NCBI GenBank assembly: GCA_020882975.1
Contig: JAHRFD010000018.1
Span: forward strand, 56,130-120,129
Direction of reading: 5' to 3'
DNA from: Microcoleus sp. EPA2
GTDB taxonomy: Bacteria; Cyanobacteriota; Cyanobacteriia; Cyanobacteriales; Microcoleaceae
Length of the DNA stretch: 64,000 nucleotides
The notes beneath the pieces are model-generated. The model saw nothing but the letters and a program-made list of their open reading frames with translations. It made no database searches and was not told the origin of the DNA. Each line of letters starts with the position of its first letter. Within the stretch, counting starts at the first letter, position 1. Made by a program: the position numbers and the translations under genes. Shown here piece by piece: positions 35,715 to 46,910 of the stretch.

Positions 35715-36848
35715 ATGATTCCTATTATTTCGACTATTCCTGTGGTGCAGCTTGCTTCTGGCGATCGACTTTCGCTGCAAGTCTATAAATTCCAAGGTGC
35801 GATTCCGGGCAAAAAGGCTTATCTTCAATCTAACCTCCACGGCGCTGAGATTAGCGGTAATGCGGTTATTTACCAATTTATTGAGTTTTTAAGGTGTTTG
35901 GACTCCACTGAGTTAATCGGGGAAATTTGGCTAGTTCCTGTTTGTAATCCTGTGGGTGTCAGCCAGCGATCGCACCATTTTTCCCCTGGTCGATACAATC
36001 TTTATGATGGGGTAAATTGGAACCGGATTTTCTGGGATTTTGAAAAGCAAGGGGAAGATATTCTGGGCTTTGCTCAGTCTCAGATGAATCTGGATGCCGA
36101 TACTATTAAAGTTAATTACAGAAAAGCAATGGCTTTGAGTTTTGCCCAAGAGTTGGCAAAACTTAACGCTCCTAGTTGTCGCCCCTACAGGGAACTTTTT
36201 CGATACCAGCTACAATCTTTGTGTTGGGATGCTGACTATGTGTTGGACTTGCACAGTTCCACGAATCAAAGTTTAGATTATCTTTATTGTTTTAGTTCTC
36301 GCGAGGAGAGTGCGAAAGCTTTTTTACTCGATCGCGCCATCTTGATGAACGAGTATGATGGGGATGCTTTTGATGAGGCTTTTCTCAAACCTTGGCTGGC
36401 TTTGGAGAGGATTTTAGCAGAGTTGCGGAGTCCGATTTCCTTTGATATTGAATCTTGGACTCTAGAATTGGGTTCGGGGATGGAAATCAATCCTGCATCG
36501 GTGGCCAAGGGCTTACGGGGAATCAAAAATTACTTAGCCAGTAAGGGTTTATTGAAAATAGATGGATTTCCGCTTCCCGAAGCAGAGAATCATCAAGTCA
36601 TTTTTACCCCCAAGAATTTGGTAAAAGAATATTACGCGCCTGGGGGCGGGATGATTCAAAATCGAGTTAAATTGGGTAGTTTTGTCAAAAAGGGCGATCG
36701 GCTTTATCAAATTCTGTGCTTTCACAAACATGGAGATTTTCCCACTTTACTCGATGTGTGTGCTGAGTCGGATCTTTTTATTTTTGATGTTTCGACCAAT
36801 CAGTCAGTAAATCAAGGAGAATATGTGTTATCTGTGATGGCTGATTGA
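35715..36848 (+). CDS. Succinylglutamate desuccinylase/aspartoacylase family hydrolase
   Basis: A 377-residue zinc hydrolase of the AstE/AspA (M14-like) family. Start chosen at MIPIISTIPVVQLASG, since the longer frame begins in a heptamer repeat. Zinc-site motifs: SNLHGAEISGNAV (His and Glu) and DYVLDLHSSTN (His). PVCNPVGVSQRSHHFSPGRYN matches the substrate-arginine loop; the C-terminal beta domain (GGMIQNRVKLGSFVKKGDRL) is biotinyl-like as usual in this family. It removes an acyl group from an amino acid or a related amide; substrate not predictable. A strong terminator follows 18 bp after the stop. Confidence 0.85.
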   Translation: MIPIISTIPVVQLASGDRLSLQVYKFQGAIPGKKAYLQSNLHGAEISGNAVIYQFIEFLRCLDSTELIGEIWLVPVCNPVGVSQRSHHFSPGRYNLYDGVNWNRIFWDFEKQGEDILGFAQSQMNLDADTIKVNYRKAMALSFAQELAKLNAPSCRPYRELFRYQLQSLCWDADYVLDLHSSTNQSLDYLYCFSSREESAKAFLLDRAILMNEYDGDAFDEAFLKPWLALERILAELRSPISFDIESWTLELGSGMEINPASVAKGLRGIKNYLASKGLLKIDGFPLPEAENHQVIFTPKNLVKEYYAPGGGMIQNRVKLGSFVKKGDRLYQILCFHKHGDFPTLLDVCAESDLFIFDVSTNQSVNQGEYVLSVMAD

Positions 36849-36866
36849 TTTGTGTAAATACCATCG

Positions 36867-36905
36867 TAAAACCCAGACTTATTTGGTGAATAAGTCTGGG
36901 TTTTA
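36867..36905 (+). terminator. Strong intrinsic terminator
   Basis: Perfect 17-bp arms (taaaacccagacttatt and complement) with a 5-nt loop, ending in tttta. It closes the aspartoacylase-like gene and, being symmetric with A-runs on both sides, may also act on the minus strand downstream of the GUN4 gene. Confidence 0.85.
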
Positions 36906-37040
36906 GCTGTGATATACTAGGCAATAATTACTGACCTAAGTCGGTCTACCCTGAAAAATAAAATTCTAAAAATCGATTCAAACCACCAGAATATTTCACC
37001 AAAACTTTCAGTTTTTTGACTCACAGTCACCAGTCAATAA

Positions 37041-37613
37041 TCATTTGGGTAAAACTGGAACTGATTGGTTACAGCTCAAGATTCTTGATGCGATAGCATC
37101 AAAAACAACCCCTCCCAAACCGGCCATGAGCGCACACTGTCCCTCGAAAGAGTCGGAGTTAATTCCCTTCCCCACAAAGCCCACAAACAATCCCACAACT
37201 GGGAGGTGAGCTGCTGGTGCTTTTTCACTAAAAGTGAGGTCGTTGTAGTAGAGCCTTTCGCCCTTTTTTAGCCAGCCCACTATGTAACGAAAAGTCTCCC
37301 AAACATCGCTATCATATTCATTGTTTCCCCCCAGACTTTGATAAATACGATTTTGTACGCTAAAGCCAAAGTGACCATTGGAATATTCTTCCCAAAGTTG
37401 GTCTATGGTATGCAATTCCTCGCAGGGAAATTCTTCAATACTTTCTCTATCCAGCCATCCTTTTTCTTCGCATTTGGCAGCCCGCAGCATCAATTTAGTA
37501 GTTTCTTCGTCGGCCTCTTGCCACTTTTTTGCTGCTAATAAATTACGCAGTTTGCTATAATCTATACCCACTGCTGATACTAATTTAACTTCATTAATTT
37601 GCAGGTTAAACAT
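37041..37613 (-). CDS. GUN4-domain protein
   Basis: A 190-residue protein whose residues 10-140 fit the GUN4 porphyrin-binding fold: YSKLRNLLAAKKWQEADEET, EFPCEELHTIDQLWEEYSNG, HFGFSVQNRIYQSLGG, and WETFRYIVGWLKKGERLYYN, followed by the APAAHLPV turn. A 50-residue C-terminal extension is glycine-rich and hydrophobic (VVGLFVGFVGKG, GLGGVVFDAIAS) and may touch the membrane. Canonical Gun4 activates Mg-chelatase; this is more likely one of several cyanobacterial paralogues. A single ATG start. It converges with the aspartoacylase-like gene across the terminator. Confidence 0.8.
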   Translation of the reverse strand: MFNLQINEVKLVSAVGIDYSKLRNLLAAKKWQEADEETTKLMLRAAKCEEKGWLDRESIEEFPCEELHTIDQLWEEYSNGHFGFSVQNRIYQSLGGNNEYDSDVWETFRYIVGWLKKGERLYYNDLTFSEKAPAAHLPVVGLFVGFVGKGINSDSFEGQCALMAGLGGVVFDAIASRILSCNQSVPVLPK

Positions 37614-38327
37614 TACTAACTCCTACCTTTCTATGGTTTATCGACATTTGTCAATACCGAAGATATCCTCTTAGTCATCAGTTAATTGACCAGGATAATC
37701 CGATAATATTACTGTGGCATAGGGATACAGCAGATTGCAAGTTTATGAAGTACAGATCGAAAACCCAGAATCAGGGCGGACACGGGGGCACCGCCCCTAC
37801 ATAAACTGTTTTTTTGTACTTCACTTACCTGGAAAGTGCTGTATATTCCCTAGACTTTCAGCATAGATTGGGTCTGTGAAAGAGAAATTTGTTGATAGTG
37901 CCTACTATAGCTTATGTAACTCTAAATTTCATCAGTCTTTTAGGGTAATTCTGGTGATAGTTCCTTGACTAAAGCATGAGATGTTAGTTGTTAGAAAAAC
38001 ATCTTTTTCAGTAACCAGGGCTACTAAAAGTCGCTACTACACTGACGAAATATGACTACATAAGTTATAAAAGTCACAGTCAATTTGGGCAAAGCTAAGT
38101 CACTGATACATAGAGAAAATATTCTACACATCTTATACGCTCGCAGTTTATTGTCAACCGGATCATAATTGATGTAGTATCATTTTTAACCAGTAAGTAA
38201 TGTTGCTCAAAAAAAGTTTTACTTGAGATAGGTCGATCGCCAGAATAAGAATCGTGACGGAGATGATTGGGGGTAGGTTCCGGGGGTTCGGATTAGCGCC
38301 AAATTAATGACAGATTTTTCTCCCAAA
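37614..38327. other. 714-bp intergenic region
   Basis: It holds the GUN4 promoter on the minus strand and the 3' side of the phosphodiester glycosidase gene. Seen inside: a 27-bp GC-rich repeat (37774-37800) and a hairpin agatgtt...aacatct followed by ttttt (about 37980-38007), which could end a short plus-strand RNA. No protein gene recognised. Confidence 0.5.
37774..37800. repeat. 27-bp GC-rich repeat ending cccctac
   Basis: gggcgg...ccgcccctac, nearly identical to 61168-61194 (one difference) and related to a degenerate unit at about 6095-6127. A dispersed intergenic repeat. Confidence 0.8.
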
Positions 38328-40442
38328 TTAGGGTTGAATGAATATTCCGATCGCATTATGAACTCTCGCCGCCGTTGACAAAGGTCGATCGACTAAATTC
38401 CCTCCCAAATACAAACTCGTCGAACTTCCCCCATCCAAATTTAAAGCCTCCACAGCCCCCATTTGCTGCAAGATCTGCGCGAGTTCTGTGAAATTTGGTC
38501 CCGCCCCCCCCGCCCGATTGTACACGGTTACAATCAGCAAATTACCCGCTGCATTGTGTCCGATCGCACTCCGAATCGCCGTCTGTCTTACATAGGCATC
38601 GCTAAACCCTTCCGCCTGCGGATTCAGCACAACTCTACTGTTTTTTACCAACAATGGCCCGCCACCTACAATGTAAGGAAAAGCACTGAATTCGGACGGA
38701 ATTGTCTGAGTTTCCAGACGTAATAAAGTGCCTGGTGTCAGTTGAGAGGCGATCGACAAATTGGAACGCAAGGCTAAAATATAACCGTTGGCTGGTACTG
38801 GAAAAGCTGTTTTTCCCGTCCCACCAGAGGGAACTTGGCCCACAACGCGATCGCCCACAACAGTCACAACTATTTCATTGTCAGAAAACGGAGTATAAGT
38901 CGTTCCCCAATCGGGATTGTAGCGGCCGATTCCAGCTTGCACATAGGCGCTATTGAGGTGAGAAATAGATAAACGTTGGTTTGTCGGAGTAATCAAGGTT
39001 TCTTGCAAAGTCAAACGAGCGATCGAGATTTCGCCACCATCCTTCCAGGCGATCGCCCCTCGGTTCAAAATTGGGCCAGCCAGCCATTTGTTGTCGCGCC
39101 TAATTGCCCCTAAAGCTAACCGATTGATCCGATTGAAAAATCCCCCATTAATCGCAGCCGCCGTTCCCGAAAGTTCCGCTGTTTCCCTCAGAGGTGCAGT
39201 GCCTTTATCGGTGGGAGGATTGCTCAAAATTGGTCGGATTTTGACACCGGTTTGACGGGGATTAACTTCTAACGAAACAACTGGAAAACGCGCGCTTCCT
39301 AAGTTTTGATACTGTTGTCGCCACCGGACTCCCCTTGCCCAAACAATATCTTTTTCTACTAGGGAATCTGGCCTAATATCAATCACTAATCGATGGGGAT
39401 TTCCGAGGCTGAAAACTTGCGGACGCCAACCTAAAGGTATGGTGACTTTGACTCTGGTTTGAGTGTCGGTTGGCTCGATTTTTAGTGCTAGTAATTGTTT
39501 GCTGGTTTGAAAAGCGCGCTGAATTATGACGGGTGCAATTTTGGCGTCGAGGTCGATCGACCATTGTTGACCGATAATTGGCGCAGATGGTGCTACCGGG
39601 AGCGGGAGGGCTGGTTTGCTGGGGTCGTCTGGTGTTTCGAGGTTTGGCGCTGGGGAGGTTTTAGTCTGGGGAAGAGTGGGCTTTGTGGGGTCGTCTGGAG
39701 TGTCTCTAGGTGTGGGTGTTGGCGATGGGCTTGGGGTATCGACAATGTTAACTTGCCACGGAGCACTGCGATCGAGGTCTACCACGATGCGATCGCCCCA
39801 TTCTCTCTCTGCTTGCCGCACTCCTGTAACATTTGCCACTGGAGATGTGATGCTCAAAGTATTGCCATCGGCAGATATCCGCCAACCCGCAAGTCTGGCA
39901 AAATCTGTGATATCTAAGTAACGATATTGTCCCTGCGATCGCGCTGTTATACTTTTATCTGCCGTTAGAGATACCGAAAACCACTGTACGGGCTGTTTAG
40001 TGTTGTCGGCGGTGTTGAGCAAATCGACTCCGGCAGATTGCATTAAGCCAATGTCGGCAATCCAAGTTCGGATGTTCGGCGATATGCTATTTGCGGGCTG
40101 TTGTGTCCAAGCTAGGGGAAGGATGCGCCCGTTGAGAGAGATTTGGCGGCCTTGTTTGATGGTGGCTGCTGGCGGTAGGGATTGAGTCAAAAAGTTATAG
40201 TTAGAGTCCGACAGAAGTTTCCACCCCTGTCTCATAGCTGAAGTCCTCTCAAGAGGACTATCTGTCAATATTGCCGTCGATTGTAACCGACTTTGGCGAT
40301 CGGCCAGGGGATTCATGCCCTGGCGGGCTGTGGAAGCATCCATCAGCCTAACCATCTCCACCTGTTGTGCTTTCCCAGGAAGATTCCAGGCTAAACCTAG
40401 GGCGATCGCCAGTATGGGCGCAATCGAGACTCTACTGTGCAT
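38328..40442 (-). CDS. Exported phosphodiester glycosidase family (NAGPA-like) protein
   Basis: A 704-residue secreted protein starting MHSRVSIAPILAIALGLAWN, with a signal peptide ending GKAQQ and an agaggt ribosome site; a longer frame adds 19 unlikely residues. The middle (about 180-300) resembles an AMIN/beta domain (VANVTGVRQAEREWGDRIVV) followed by a proline-rich linker with the repeated motif TPDDP(T/S)KP. The C-terminal 300 residues form the phosphodiester glycosidase domain: AAINGGFFNRINRLALGAIR and EALNLDGGSSTSLYLGG. Likely acts in the periplasm on glycan phosphodiesters or binds them; substrate unknown. Confidence 0.8.
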   Translation of the reverse strand: MHSRVSIAPILAIALGLAWNLPGKAQQVEMVRLMDASTARQGMNPLADRQSRLQSTAILTDSPLERTSAMRQGWKLLSDSNYNFLTQSLPPAATIKQGRQISLNGRILPLAWTQQPANSISPNIRTWIADIGLMQSAGVDLLNTADNTKQPVQWFSVSLTADKSITARSQGQYRYLDITDFARLAGWRISADGNTLSITSPVANVTGVRQAEREWGDRIVVDLDRSAPWQVNIVDTPSPSPTPTPRDTPDDPTKPTLPQTKTSPAPNLETPDDPSKPALPLPVAPSAPIIGQQWSIDLDAKIAPVIIQRAFQTSKQLLALKIEPTDTQTRVKVTIPLGWRPQVFSLGNPHRLVIDIRPDSLVEKDIVWARGVRWRQQYQNLGSARFPVVSLEVNPRQTGVKIRPILSNPPTDKGTAPLRETAELSGTAAAINGGFFNRINRLALGAIRRDNKWLAGPILNRGAIAWKDGGEISIARLTLQETLITPTNQRLSISHLNSAYVQAGIGRYNPDWGTTYTPFSDNEIVVTVVGDRVVGQVPSGGTGKTAFPVPANGYILALRSNLSIASQLTPGTLLRLETQTIPSEFSAFPYIVGGGPLLVKNSRVVLNPQAEGFSDAYVRQTAIRSAIGHNAAGNLLIVTVYNRAGGAGPNFTELAQILQQMGAVEALNLDGGSSTSLYLGGNLVDRPLSTAARVHNAIGIFIQP

Positions 40443-40940
40443 TTTTTTTACCTCTGATAACTTAAAACAATTCACGCTCAAACACGCCATACAGCACAAT
40501 GGTGAAAAATTCGGATTTTTTTGATAAACTTAATTTCTTTGGCTGTGTAGTTGGCTGTAGTTAGCTGCATAATATTAAGACATGGTTTCATTGGTGGTGC
40601 AGGACGCTGCAAGACTGATGGAAGGGATTAAGTAAAAAAAACACAAAACTCGATCGCCTGCAATTTACCTGGTTGCAAGGCAGCGATTTTCCTGAGAATA
40701 ACTGTGTTTTTTAACAGCAGGGTATTGTATGAGACATCTCGGAGGCGATTCGATCGAGATAATTAAGAAACTGCAAACAGGGTTTCAGAGCTAGGTACTG
40801 GCAGTATCAATGTAACTTTTTTATCAAATCTGCTGGCTTTGGCTGTTTGAAGGTTTTCCCGACTCTCACAGATGGGTAGCCTTCTGTTTTCAAGTTATAA
40901 CGAATCAACCACACAATCACCGAAATAGTATTCAATCAAC
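40443..40940. promoter_or_regulatory. Divergent promoter region: glycosidase gene / gltS
   Basis: A 498-bp gap between divergent starts. The last 100 bases before the gltS ATG contain an imperfect hairpin (gaaggttttccc ... gggtagccttc, about 40849-40884). I looked for an NtcA site (gta-N8-tac) and for a glutamine riboswitch core and found neither convincingly. No gene seen. Confidence 0.5.
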
Positions 40941-43900
40941 ATGGGCAACACGAGCGATCGAAATCAAAATCAAAATCAGGGTCATCGAGGAATTCCTTAT
41001 GCCGGCCAAAGCTGGCTAATCGAAGAAAGAGATGCTTGCGGTGTGGGCTTCATTGCTAACCAAAGCGGCCAAGCTACTCACTCCTTAATTCAAAAAGCTT
41101 TACCAGCCTTAACTTGTCTGGAACATCGTGGCGGTTGTAGCGCTGACTCCGATTCCGGTGACGGTGCTGGTTTGATGACCGGAATTCCCTGGGAATTGTT
41201 GAATGCTTGGTTCGCAGAACAGGGAATAATCCCTCCCAGCCAGGAAAATTGCGGCGTGGGAATGCTGTTTTTGTCTCAAGATGAACGCCAAGCCAGAATC
41301 GCCCGACACGTAGTTGAGGAAAACCTGCAAGCGCGGGGGCTGACAGTGTTGGGATGGCGAAAAGTGCCTGTTGACCCGAAAGTTTTGGGTCCCCAAGCGC
41401 TAGAAAATCAACCTCAAATCGAACAAGTAATCGTTAGTTCACCCAGATTACAAGGCGACGAACTCGATCGCCAGTTATTTCTAACCCGTCGCGCCATCGG
41501 ACACGCCCTGTCCAATCTCGCGGACTTCACTCGCCAAGACTTTTACTCTTGCTCTTTTTCCTGCCGCACGATCGTATATAAAGGTATGGTGCGATCGGCC
41601 GTATTGGGAGAATTTTACCTCGACCTGAAAAATCCCGCCTACAAAAGCGCCTTTGCAGTATATCATCGACGCTTCAGCACCAACACCATGCCCCGCTGGC
41701 ACTTAGCTCAACCGATGCGCTTGCTGGGACACAACGGCGAAATCAACACCCTGTTGGGCAATATTACCTGGATGAAGGCGCGACAAGCCAATTTAGCTCA
41801 CCCCAATTGGAGTGAAGCTGATATCGACACCTTCAACCCCATTGTCAATTCAGAAAGCAGCGATTCGGCAAACTTGGACAATGTGATGGAACTGCTGGTT
41901 CACTCCGGCCGTTCTCCCCTGGAATCCCTGACAATTCTGGTGCCGGAAGCATACAAAAATCAGCCGGATTTGGCTTCCTATCCCGAAATTGTCGATTTTT
42001 ATGAGTATTACAGCGCTATTCAAGAACCTTGGGATGGTCCGGCCCTCCTGGTGTTTAGCGACGGGAAACAAGTAGGTGCTACTCTCGATCGCAACGGTTT
42101 ACGGCCAGCCCGCTACTGCATTACTAAAGACGGTTTGGTAATTGTCGCCTCCGAAGCAGGTGTGGTCGATATTCCAGAAGCAGATATTGTCGAAAAAGGC
42201 CGTTTAGGGCCAGGACAAATGATCGCAGTCGATCTACAAAGTCAGGAAATTCTCAAAAATTGGGAACTCAAACAGCGGATAGCCAAGCGACATCCCTACG
42301 GTGAATGGTTGCAACAACACCGAGAAACCTTGGAACCACAACCTTTTGCCGAAAGCCCAAGCCTCGACACCCAAACGCTATTAGCCACTCAAACTGCTTT
42401 TGGCTACACCGCTGAAGATTTGGATATGGTGATTGTGGAGATGGCGAGTTCCGGGAAGGAACCCACTTTCTGCATGGGAGATGACATTCCCTTGGCTGTG
42501 TTGTCAGAAAAACCTCAGTTGCTGTACAACTATTTCAAACAACGGTTTGCTCAAGTCACGAATCCACCCATCGACCCCCTGCGCGAGGGGATGGTGATGT
42601 CTCTGACGATGAATCTGGGATTGCGGGGTAATTTACTCTCAGCAGCGCCGGAAAACGCGAAACGGCTGAAAATAGATTCTCCTGTGCTCAACGAAAATGA
42701 ATTGTCTTGGTTGCAGGAGCAAAAGTCTTTCCCTGCTAAGGTGTTGTCAACTCTGTACCACATTGTGGCAGGCCCGGAAGGTTTGAAAAATGCCGTGGCT
42801 CAACTTTGTCAAGAAGCTGCTGAGTCGGTGCGTTCGGGAGCTAAAATTTTGATTCTGAGCGATCGAGTATCGAAGGAAGAAGGAGGTTTGAGTACAGAAT
42901 TCACTTATATTCCGCCTTTGTTGGCCATTGGTGCGGTTCATCACCATTTGATCCAGGAAGGGCTGCGGATGAAAACTTCCCTGATAGCCGATACCGCTCA
43001 GTGCTGGAGCACTCACCATTTTGCTTGTTTGATCGGTTACGGTGCGGCTGCTGTTTGCCCCTATTTGGCCTTGGAAAGCGTTCGTGCTTGGTGGGCTGAC
43101 AGCAAGACTCAAAACTTGATGAAACACGGCAAAGTAGCCGATATTACTGTCACGACGGCTCAAGCTCAATACCGCAAAGCGGTGGAAAACGGGCTGTTGA
43201 AGATTATGTCGAAAATGGGGATTTCCCTGCTGTCTAGCTATCAAGGAGGGCAAATCTTTGAGGCGATCGGCATTGGTGGCGATTTGCTAGATTTGGGTTT
43301 CAAAGGCACTGTGTCTCGCATCGGCGGTTTGACGGTGGCGGAATTAGCCCAGGAAGTGATGTCTTTCCACTCCCAAGCTTTCCCGGAATTGAATGCTAAG
43401 AAGCTGGAAAATTACGGCTTTGTTCAATACCGGCGCGGTGGCGAATATCACATGAATAGCCCGGAAATGGCCAAAGCTTTACACAAGGCTGTGACTAGCT
43501 TTAAGCTTCAAACTAATGGTAACGGCAAAAATGCCGAACCAGAAATGAGACCCATGGGTCTCAAAAATTCGGAAACTGCCTACGATCACTACGAGGTTTA
43601 CAAGAAACAGCTTGAAACTCGTCCGGTGACTGCTTTGCGGGATTTGCTAGACTTCGCGAGCGATCGCCCCTCGATTCCCATTGAACAAGTAGAATCTGTA
43701 GCAGATATTGTCAAACGTTTCGCCACTGGTGGAATGTCCCTGGGTGCTTTGTCCCCGGAAGCGCACGAAACTCTCGCCATTGCCATGAACCGTATCGGTG
43801 GCAAATCCAACTCCGGTGAAGGTGGCGAAGACCCAGTTCGATACAATGTCCTCAAGGATGTCAACGAGGCTGGCTTGTCAGCAACTCTGCCTCACTTGAA

Positions 43901-45656
43901 AGGTTTGCAAAATGGAGATACCGCCTCAAGTGCCATCAAACAGGTAGCTTCTGGGCGTTTCGGCGTGACTCCAGAGTACCTGATGAGCGCTCAACAGATC
44001 GAAATCAAAGTGGCCCAAGGTGCGAAACCGGGTGAAGGTGGCCAATTGCCAGGGCCGAAAGTGAGCCAGTATATTGCCTTTTTGCGCCGCTCGAAACCTG
44101 GTGTCACCTTGATTTCCCCCCCTCCTCACCACGATATTTATTCGATCGAGGATTTGGCCCAGTTGATTTTTGACTTGCATCAAATCAATCCGAAAGCGGG
44201 AGTTTCCGTCAAGTTGGTGTCGGAAGTTGGCATCGGTACTGTCGCCGCTGGTGTTGCCAAAGCCAATGCTGATGTGATTCAAATTTCCGGCCACGATGGC
44301 GGCACTGGTGCTTCTCCACTTAGTTCGATTAAGCACGCAGGTTCTCCGTGGGAACTCGGATTGACAGAAGTTCACCGGGTGCTGATGGAAAACAAATTGC
44401 GCGATCGCGTTTTACTGCGCGTTGACGGTGGCTTCAAAACAGGCTGGGATGTGATTGTAGGCGCTTTGATGGGCGCCGAAGAGTATGGGTTTGGCACCGT
44501 GGCAATGATTGCTGAAGGCTGCATTATGGCCCGCGTTTGCCACATGAATACTTGTCCCGTCGGCGTTACTACCCAGAAGGAAGAGTTGCGGAAGCGTTTC
44601 CCTGGTACGCCGGAACACGTAGTCAATTTCTTCTACTTTGTGGCCCAAGAAGTACGCAGTTTGTTGGCAAAATTGGGCTATAAGTCGATCGCAGATATTA
44701 TTGGCCGCGGTGATTTGCTGACAATGCGGGCTGGGGTGAAGTTGACCAAAACTCAAGAGATTAATTTGGATTGTTTGACCAAATTACCTGATACTAAGAC
44801 CGATCGCTCTTTCTTGATCCACGGCGACGTACATACCAACGGGCCAGTGTTAGATGATGATTTGTTGGCGGATGCTGAAATTCAAAGCGCGATCGCCAAT
44901 CAAACCAGTGTTACTAAGAGTGTAAAATTGGTGAATACCGATCGCACAGTCGGCGCAAGAATCAGTGGTGCGATCGCCAAGCAATACGGTAACACCGGTT
45001 TTACTGGACAAATCACCCTCAACTTTACTGGTACGGCTGGTCAAAGTTTCGGCGCCTTCAATTTACCGGGGATGACTTTGGTACTGGATGGCCAAGCCAA
45101 TGACTACGTTGGTAAGGGAATGCACGGTGGTGAAATTGTCATCAAACCGCCGATGGATGCGACTTATGATGCTTCCGAAAATGCGATCGTCGGTAACACT
45201 TGCTTGTACGGCGCAACAGGGGGAACTCTGTTGGCTGCGGGTAAAGCTGGCGAAAGGTTTGCAGTGCGTAACTCCATGGCGAAAGCTGTCATTGAAGGTG
45301 CTGGAGATCACTGCTGCGAATACATGACTGGCGGTGTGATTGTCGTATTAGGAAAAGTCGGCCGCAACGTCGGCGCTGGAATGACTGGCGGTTTGGGTTA
45401 TTTCCTTGATGAAAATGGGACCTTCCCAGCTCATGTCAACGGGGAGATTGTCAAAATGCAGCGGGTTTGTACGGCTGCTGGTGAGTTGCAATTGAAAGAG
45501 TTGATTGAGGCTCAACGCGATCGGACTAACAGCAAAAAAGCCGCTAAGATTTTGGCAAATTGGGCCGAATATTTGCCCAAATTCTGGCAAGTTGTGCCAC
45601 CGAGTGAAGCGAAATCGCCAGAGGCTTCGGAACCAAAAATTGCTGTGGAAGCCTAA
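40941..45656 (+). CDS. gltS: Ferredoxin-dependent glutamate synthase
   Basis: A 1571-residue GOGAT: glutamine plus 2-oxoglutarate gives two glutamates with electrons from ferredoxin. An N-terminal propeptide precedes nucleophile Cys-33 ([11 protein letters not shown]), then the class II amidotransferase domain (to about 440, with [12 protein letters not shown] and HNGEINTL), central domain, FMN-binding synthase domain (about 840-1230, [20 protein letters not shown]) with the 3Fe-4S cysteines in [15 protein letters not shown], and a C-terminal GXGXG beta-helix ([28 protein letters not shown]). Single polypeptide without a small subunit, as in ferredoxin enzymes. A terminator follows. Confidence 0.97.
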   Translation: MGNTSDRNQNQNQGHRGIPYAGQSWLIEERDACGVGFIANQSGQATHSLIQKALPALTCLEHRGGCSADSDSGDGAGLMTGIPWELLNAWFAEQGIIPPSQENCGVGMLFLSQDERQARIARHVVEENLQARGLTVLGWRKVPVDPKVLGPQALENQPQIEQVIVSSPRLQGDELDRQLFLTRRAIGHALSNLADFTRQDFYSCSFSCRTIVYKGMVRSAVLGEFYLDLKNPAYKSAFAVYHRRFSTNTMPRWHLAQPMRLLGHNGEINTLLGNITWMKARQANLAHPNWSEADIDTFNPIVNSESSDSANLDNVMELLVHSGRSPLESLTILVPEAYKNQPDLASYPEIVDFYEYYSAIQEPWDGPALLVFSDGKQVGATLDRNGLRPARYCITKDGLVIVASEAGVVDIPEADIVEKGRLGPGQMIAVDLQSQEILKNWELKQRIAKRHPYGEWLQQHRETLEPQPFAESPSLDTQTLLATQTAFGYTAEDLDMVIVEMASSGKEPTFCMGDDIPLAVLSEKPQLLYNYFKQRFAQVTNPPIDPLREGMVMSLTMNLGLRGNLLSAAPENAKRLKIDSPVLNENELSWLQEQKSFPAKVLSTLYHIVAGPEGLKNAVAQLCQEAAESVRSGAKILILSDRVSKEEGGLSTEFTYIPPLLAIGAVHHHLIQEGLRMKTSLIADTAQCWSTHHFACLIGYGAAAVCPYLALESVRAWWADSKTQNLMKHGKVADITVTTAQAQYRKAVENGLLKIMSKMGISLLSSYQGGQIFEAIGIGGDLLDLGFKGTVSRIGGLTVAELAQEVMSFHSQAFPELNAKKLENYGFVQYRRGGEYHMNSPEMAKALHKAVTSFKLQTNGNGKNAEPEMRPMGLKNSETAYDHYEVYKKQLETRPVTALRDLLDFASDRPSIPIEQVESVADIVKRFATGGMSLGALSPEAHETLAIAMNRIGGKSNSGEGGEDPVRYNVLKDVNEAGLSATLPHLKGLQNGDTASSAIKQVASGRFGVTPEYLMSAQQIEIKVAQGAKPGEGGQLPGPKVSQYIAFLRRSKPGVTLISPPPHHDIYSIEDLAQLIFDLHQINPKAGVSVKLVSEVGIGTVAAGVAKANADVIQISGHDGGTGASPLSSIKHAGSPWELGLTEVHRVLMENKLRDRVLLRVDGGFKTGWDVIVGALMGAEEYGFGTVAMIAEGCIMARVCHMNTCPVGVTTQKEELRKRFPGTPEHVVNFFYFVAQEVRSLLAKLGYKSIADIIGRGDLLTMRAGVKLTKTQEINLDCLTKLPDTKTDRSFLIHGDVHTNGPVLDDDLLADAEIQSAIANQTSVTKSVKLVNTDRTVGARISGAIAKQYGNTGFTGQITLNFTGTAGQSFGAFNLPGMTLVLDGQANDYVGKGMHGGEIVIKPPMDATYDASENAIVGNTCLYGATGGTLLAAGKAGERFAVRNSMAKAVIEGAGDHCCEYMTGGVIVVLGKVGRNVGAGMTGGLGYFLDENGTFPAHVNGEIVKMQRVCTAAGELQLKELIEAQRDRTNSKKAAKILANWAEYLPKFWQVVPPSEAKSPEASEPKIAVEA

Positions 45657-45684
45657 TTTTGCAGCTAGTTAATTAGACAGTCAT

Positions 45685-45727
45685 GATGAAGAGAGGACTT
45701 GATATAATATCAAATCCTCTCTTCATC
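45685..45727 (+). terminator. Intrinsic terminator after gltS
   Basis: gatgaagagaggacttgata (45685-45704) pairs with 45708-45727 with one mismatch and a 3-nt loop; it lies 28 bp after the gltS stop. Confidence 0.75.
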
Positions 45728-45811
45728 GTCCTGTATTACACTCTCTCTTCTCTTCCTTCGCGTACTTCGCGCCTTCGCGGTTAAATCATTCCGATCCAAC
45801 CGGAAACGATA

Positions 45812-46098
45812 TAAGTTGCGATCGATACTGTAAGGCGAAGACTTTTTCACGGGGGATGGAATTCCACATCTCTCCCCGTAGGCGATGGTTTCTTCCCGGC
45901 TCATTTTCCATTCCCGCGCCGGTGCTAAGATTTTAATCTTGGGATTTAGTGCGCTGATCGACACATCGAACCGTACTCGATCGTTTCCTTTACCTGTACA
46001 ACCATGGGCGATCGCATCGGCACCATATTTTTCCGCAGCTTCCACTAACAGTTTAGCAATCAACGGGCGAGCCAGAGCAGTCGAAAGTGGATAGCGAT
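45812..46098 (-). pseudogene. argG: Internal fragment of argG (duplicated)
   Basis: The 287 bp are identical to 53094-53380 (codons about 87-182 of the complete argG) except for five substitutions and no gaps, about 98% identity. The stretch is still open and gives [19 protein letters not shown] to [10 protein letters not shown], then runs into unrelated codons. It lacks the argG start, the nucleotide-binding N terminus and the C-terminal half, so it cannot make a working synthase. Low divergence means a recent copy or one kept alike by gene conversion. It sits between the gltS terminator and a 65-bp inverted-repeat element that begins one base later. Confidence 0.93.
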
Positions 46099-46099
46099 C

Positions 46100-46164
46100 A
46101 GAAACCGGGTTTTTTACGAAATACTTCGTTTGAGGACGCAGATTCGGGGAAAAACCCGGTTTCT
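46100..46164. repeat. 65-bp inverted-repeat element, copy B
   Basis: Arms agaaaccgggttttt (46100-46114) and aaaaacccggtttct (46150-46164) around a 35-nt spacer that contains a small hairpin (acgaa/ttcgt). Starts one base after the argG fragment. Same length as copies A and C. Confidence 0.9.
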
Positions 46165-46221
46165 TCGATCGGAGCGGGTAAGCCCTATATAATTGTAAGT
46201 ACGATCGTCCGAGGATTTACT

Positions 46222-46836
46222 ATGACAACATCAACAGAAATTCGCGAAGCAATCGACAAAGCAAAGCCTTATTACTCTCCATTGGAGTATTTTGAATTAG
46301 AAGAGGCTGCACAGTATAAAAGTGAATATCATAGAGGTCAAATATTACCAATGGCGCTTGATTGTGCCAATCACAACCTAATAGTAGGCAATTTGATTGC
46401 TGCTTTGAACTTCGCTTTGAAAAAACAGAGAGATTATCATTTATTTGCTTTAGGTTTGCGTTTGTGGATACCGCAGAAGCAAGTTTGTACTTATCCTGAC
46501 GTGATGTTGGTGGCGGGGAACTTGGAGTTTGCTGAGGGCAGGAAAGATACGATTACTAATGCGGTGATGGTGGCTGAGGTTTTATCGAAATCGACGGAGG
46601 ATTATGACAGGGGCGGCAAGTTTAAACTTTTTCGTTCTATTCCTAGTTTTCGAGAGTATGTTTTGATCGATCAATACGAGATGCACGTCGAACAGTTTTG
46701 CAAGACAGATGATAATAAGTGGGTTTTGTCGGAGTATGATGGTGCTGATGCGGTGTTGAGATTGAGTTGCGTGGAGTTTGAGATGCGGTTGGGTGATATT
46801 TACGATCGCGTGGATTTCGAGTCGGAGTCTGATTAG
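46222..46836 (+). CDS. Uma2-family (DUF820) nuclease-fold protein
   Basis: A 204-residue protein from ATG 46222 (MTTSTEIREAID) behind gaggattt; the longer frame starts in the argG fragment and is rejected. Uma2 features: SPLEYFELEEAAQYKSEYHR, TYPDVMLVAG (Asp), NAVMVAEVLSKSTEDYDRGGK (Glu-x-Leu variant of ExK) and SFREYVLIDQ. The fold is PD-(D/E)XK. Many cyanobacteria have dozens of such genes, and their role is not established. It is the first gene inside the bracketed block. Confidence 0.85.
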   Translation: MTTSTEIREAIDKAKPYYSPLEYFELEEAAQYKSEYHRGQILPMALDCANHNLIVGNLIAALNFALKKQRDYHLFALGLRLWIPQKQVCTYPDVMLVAGNLEFAEGRKDTITNAVMVAEVLSKSTEDYDRGGKFKLFRSIPSFREYVLIDQYEMHVEQFCKTDDNKWVLSEYDGADAVLRLSCVEFEMRLGDIYDRVDFESESD

Positions 46837-46910
46837 CAGCCATAAACAACATGATTAAGTAAGATGGAATTAAGCGAGTAAATTAAATTGTAAAATTCGA
46901 GGAAAACGTA

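Noticed and set aside
40700..40940. Glutamine riboswitch or NtcA box upstream of gltS
   Set aside because: Neither the conserved riboswitch core nor gta-N8-tac was found in a convincing position.
42747..44375. Long antisense frames opposite gltS (149-168 residues)
   Set aside because: They mirror the codon pattern of a conserved gene, have no ribosome site or family match, and many such frames occur along gltS.
45710..46063. 117-residue frame as a real gene
   Set aside because: It is the argG fragment plus unrelated codons; kept as a pseudogene.
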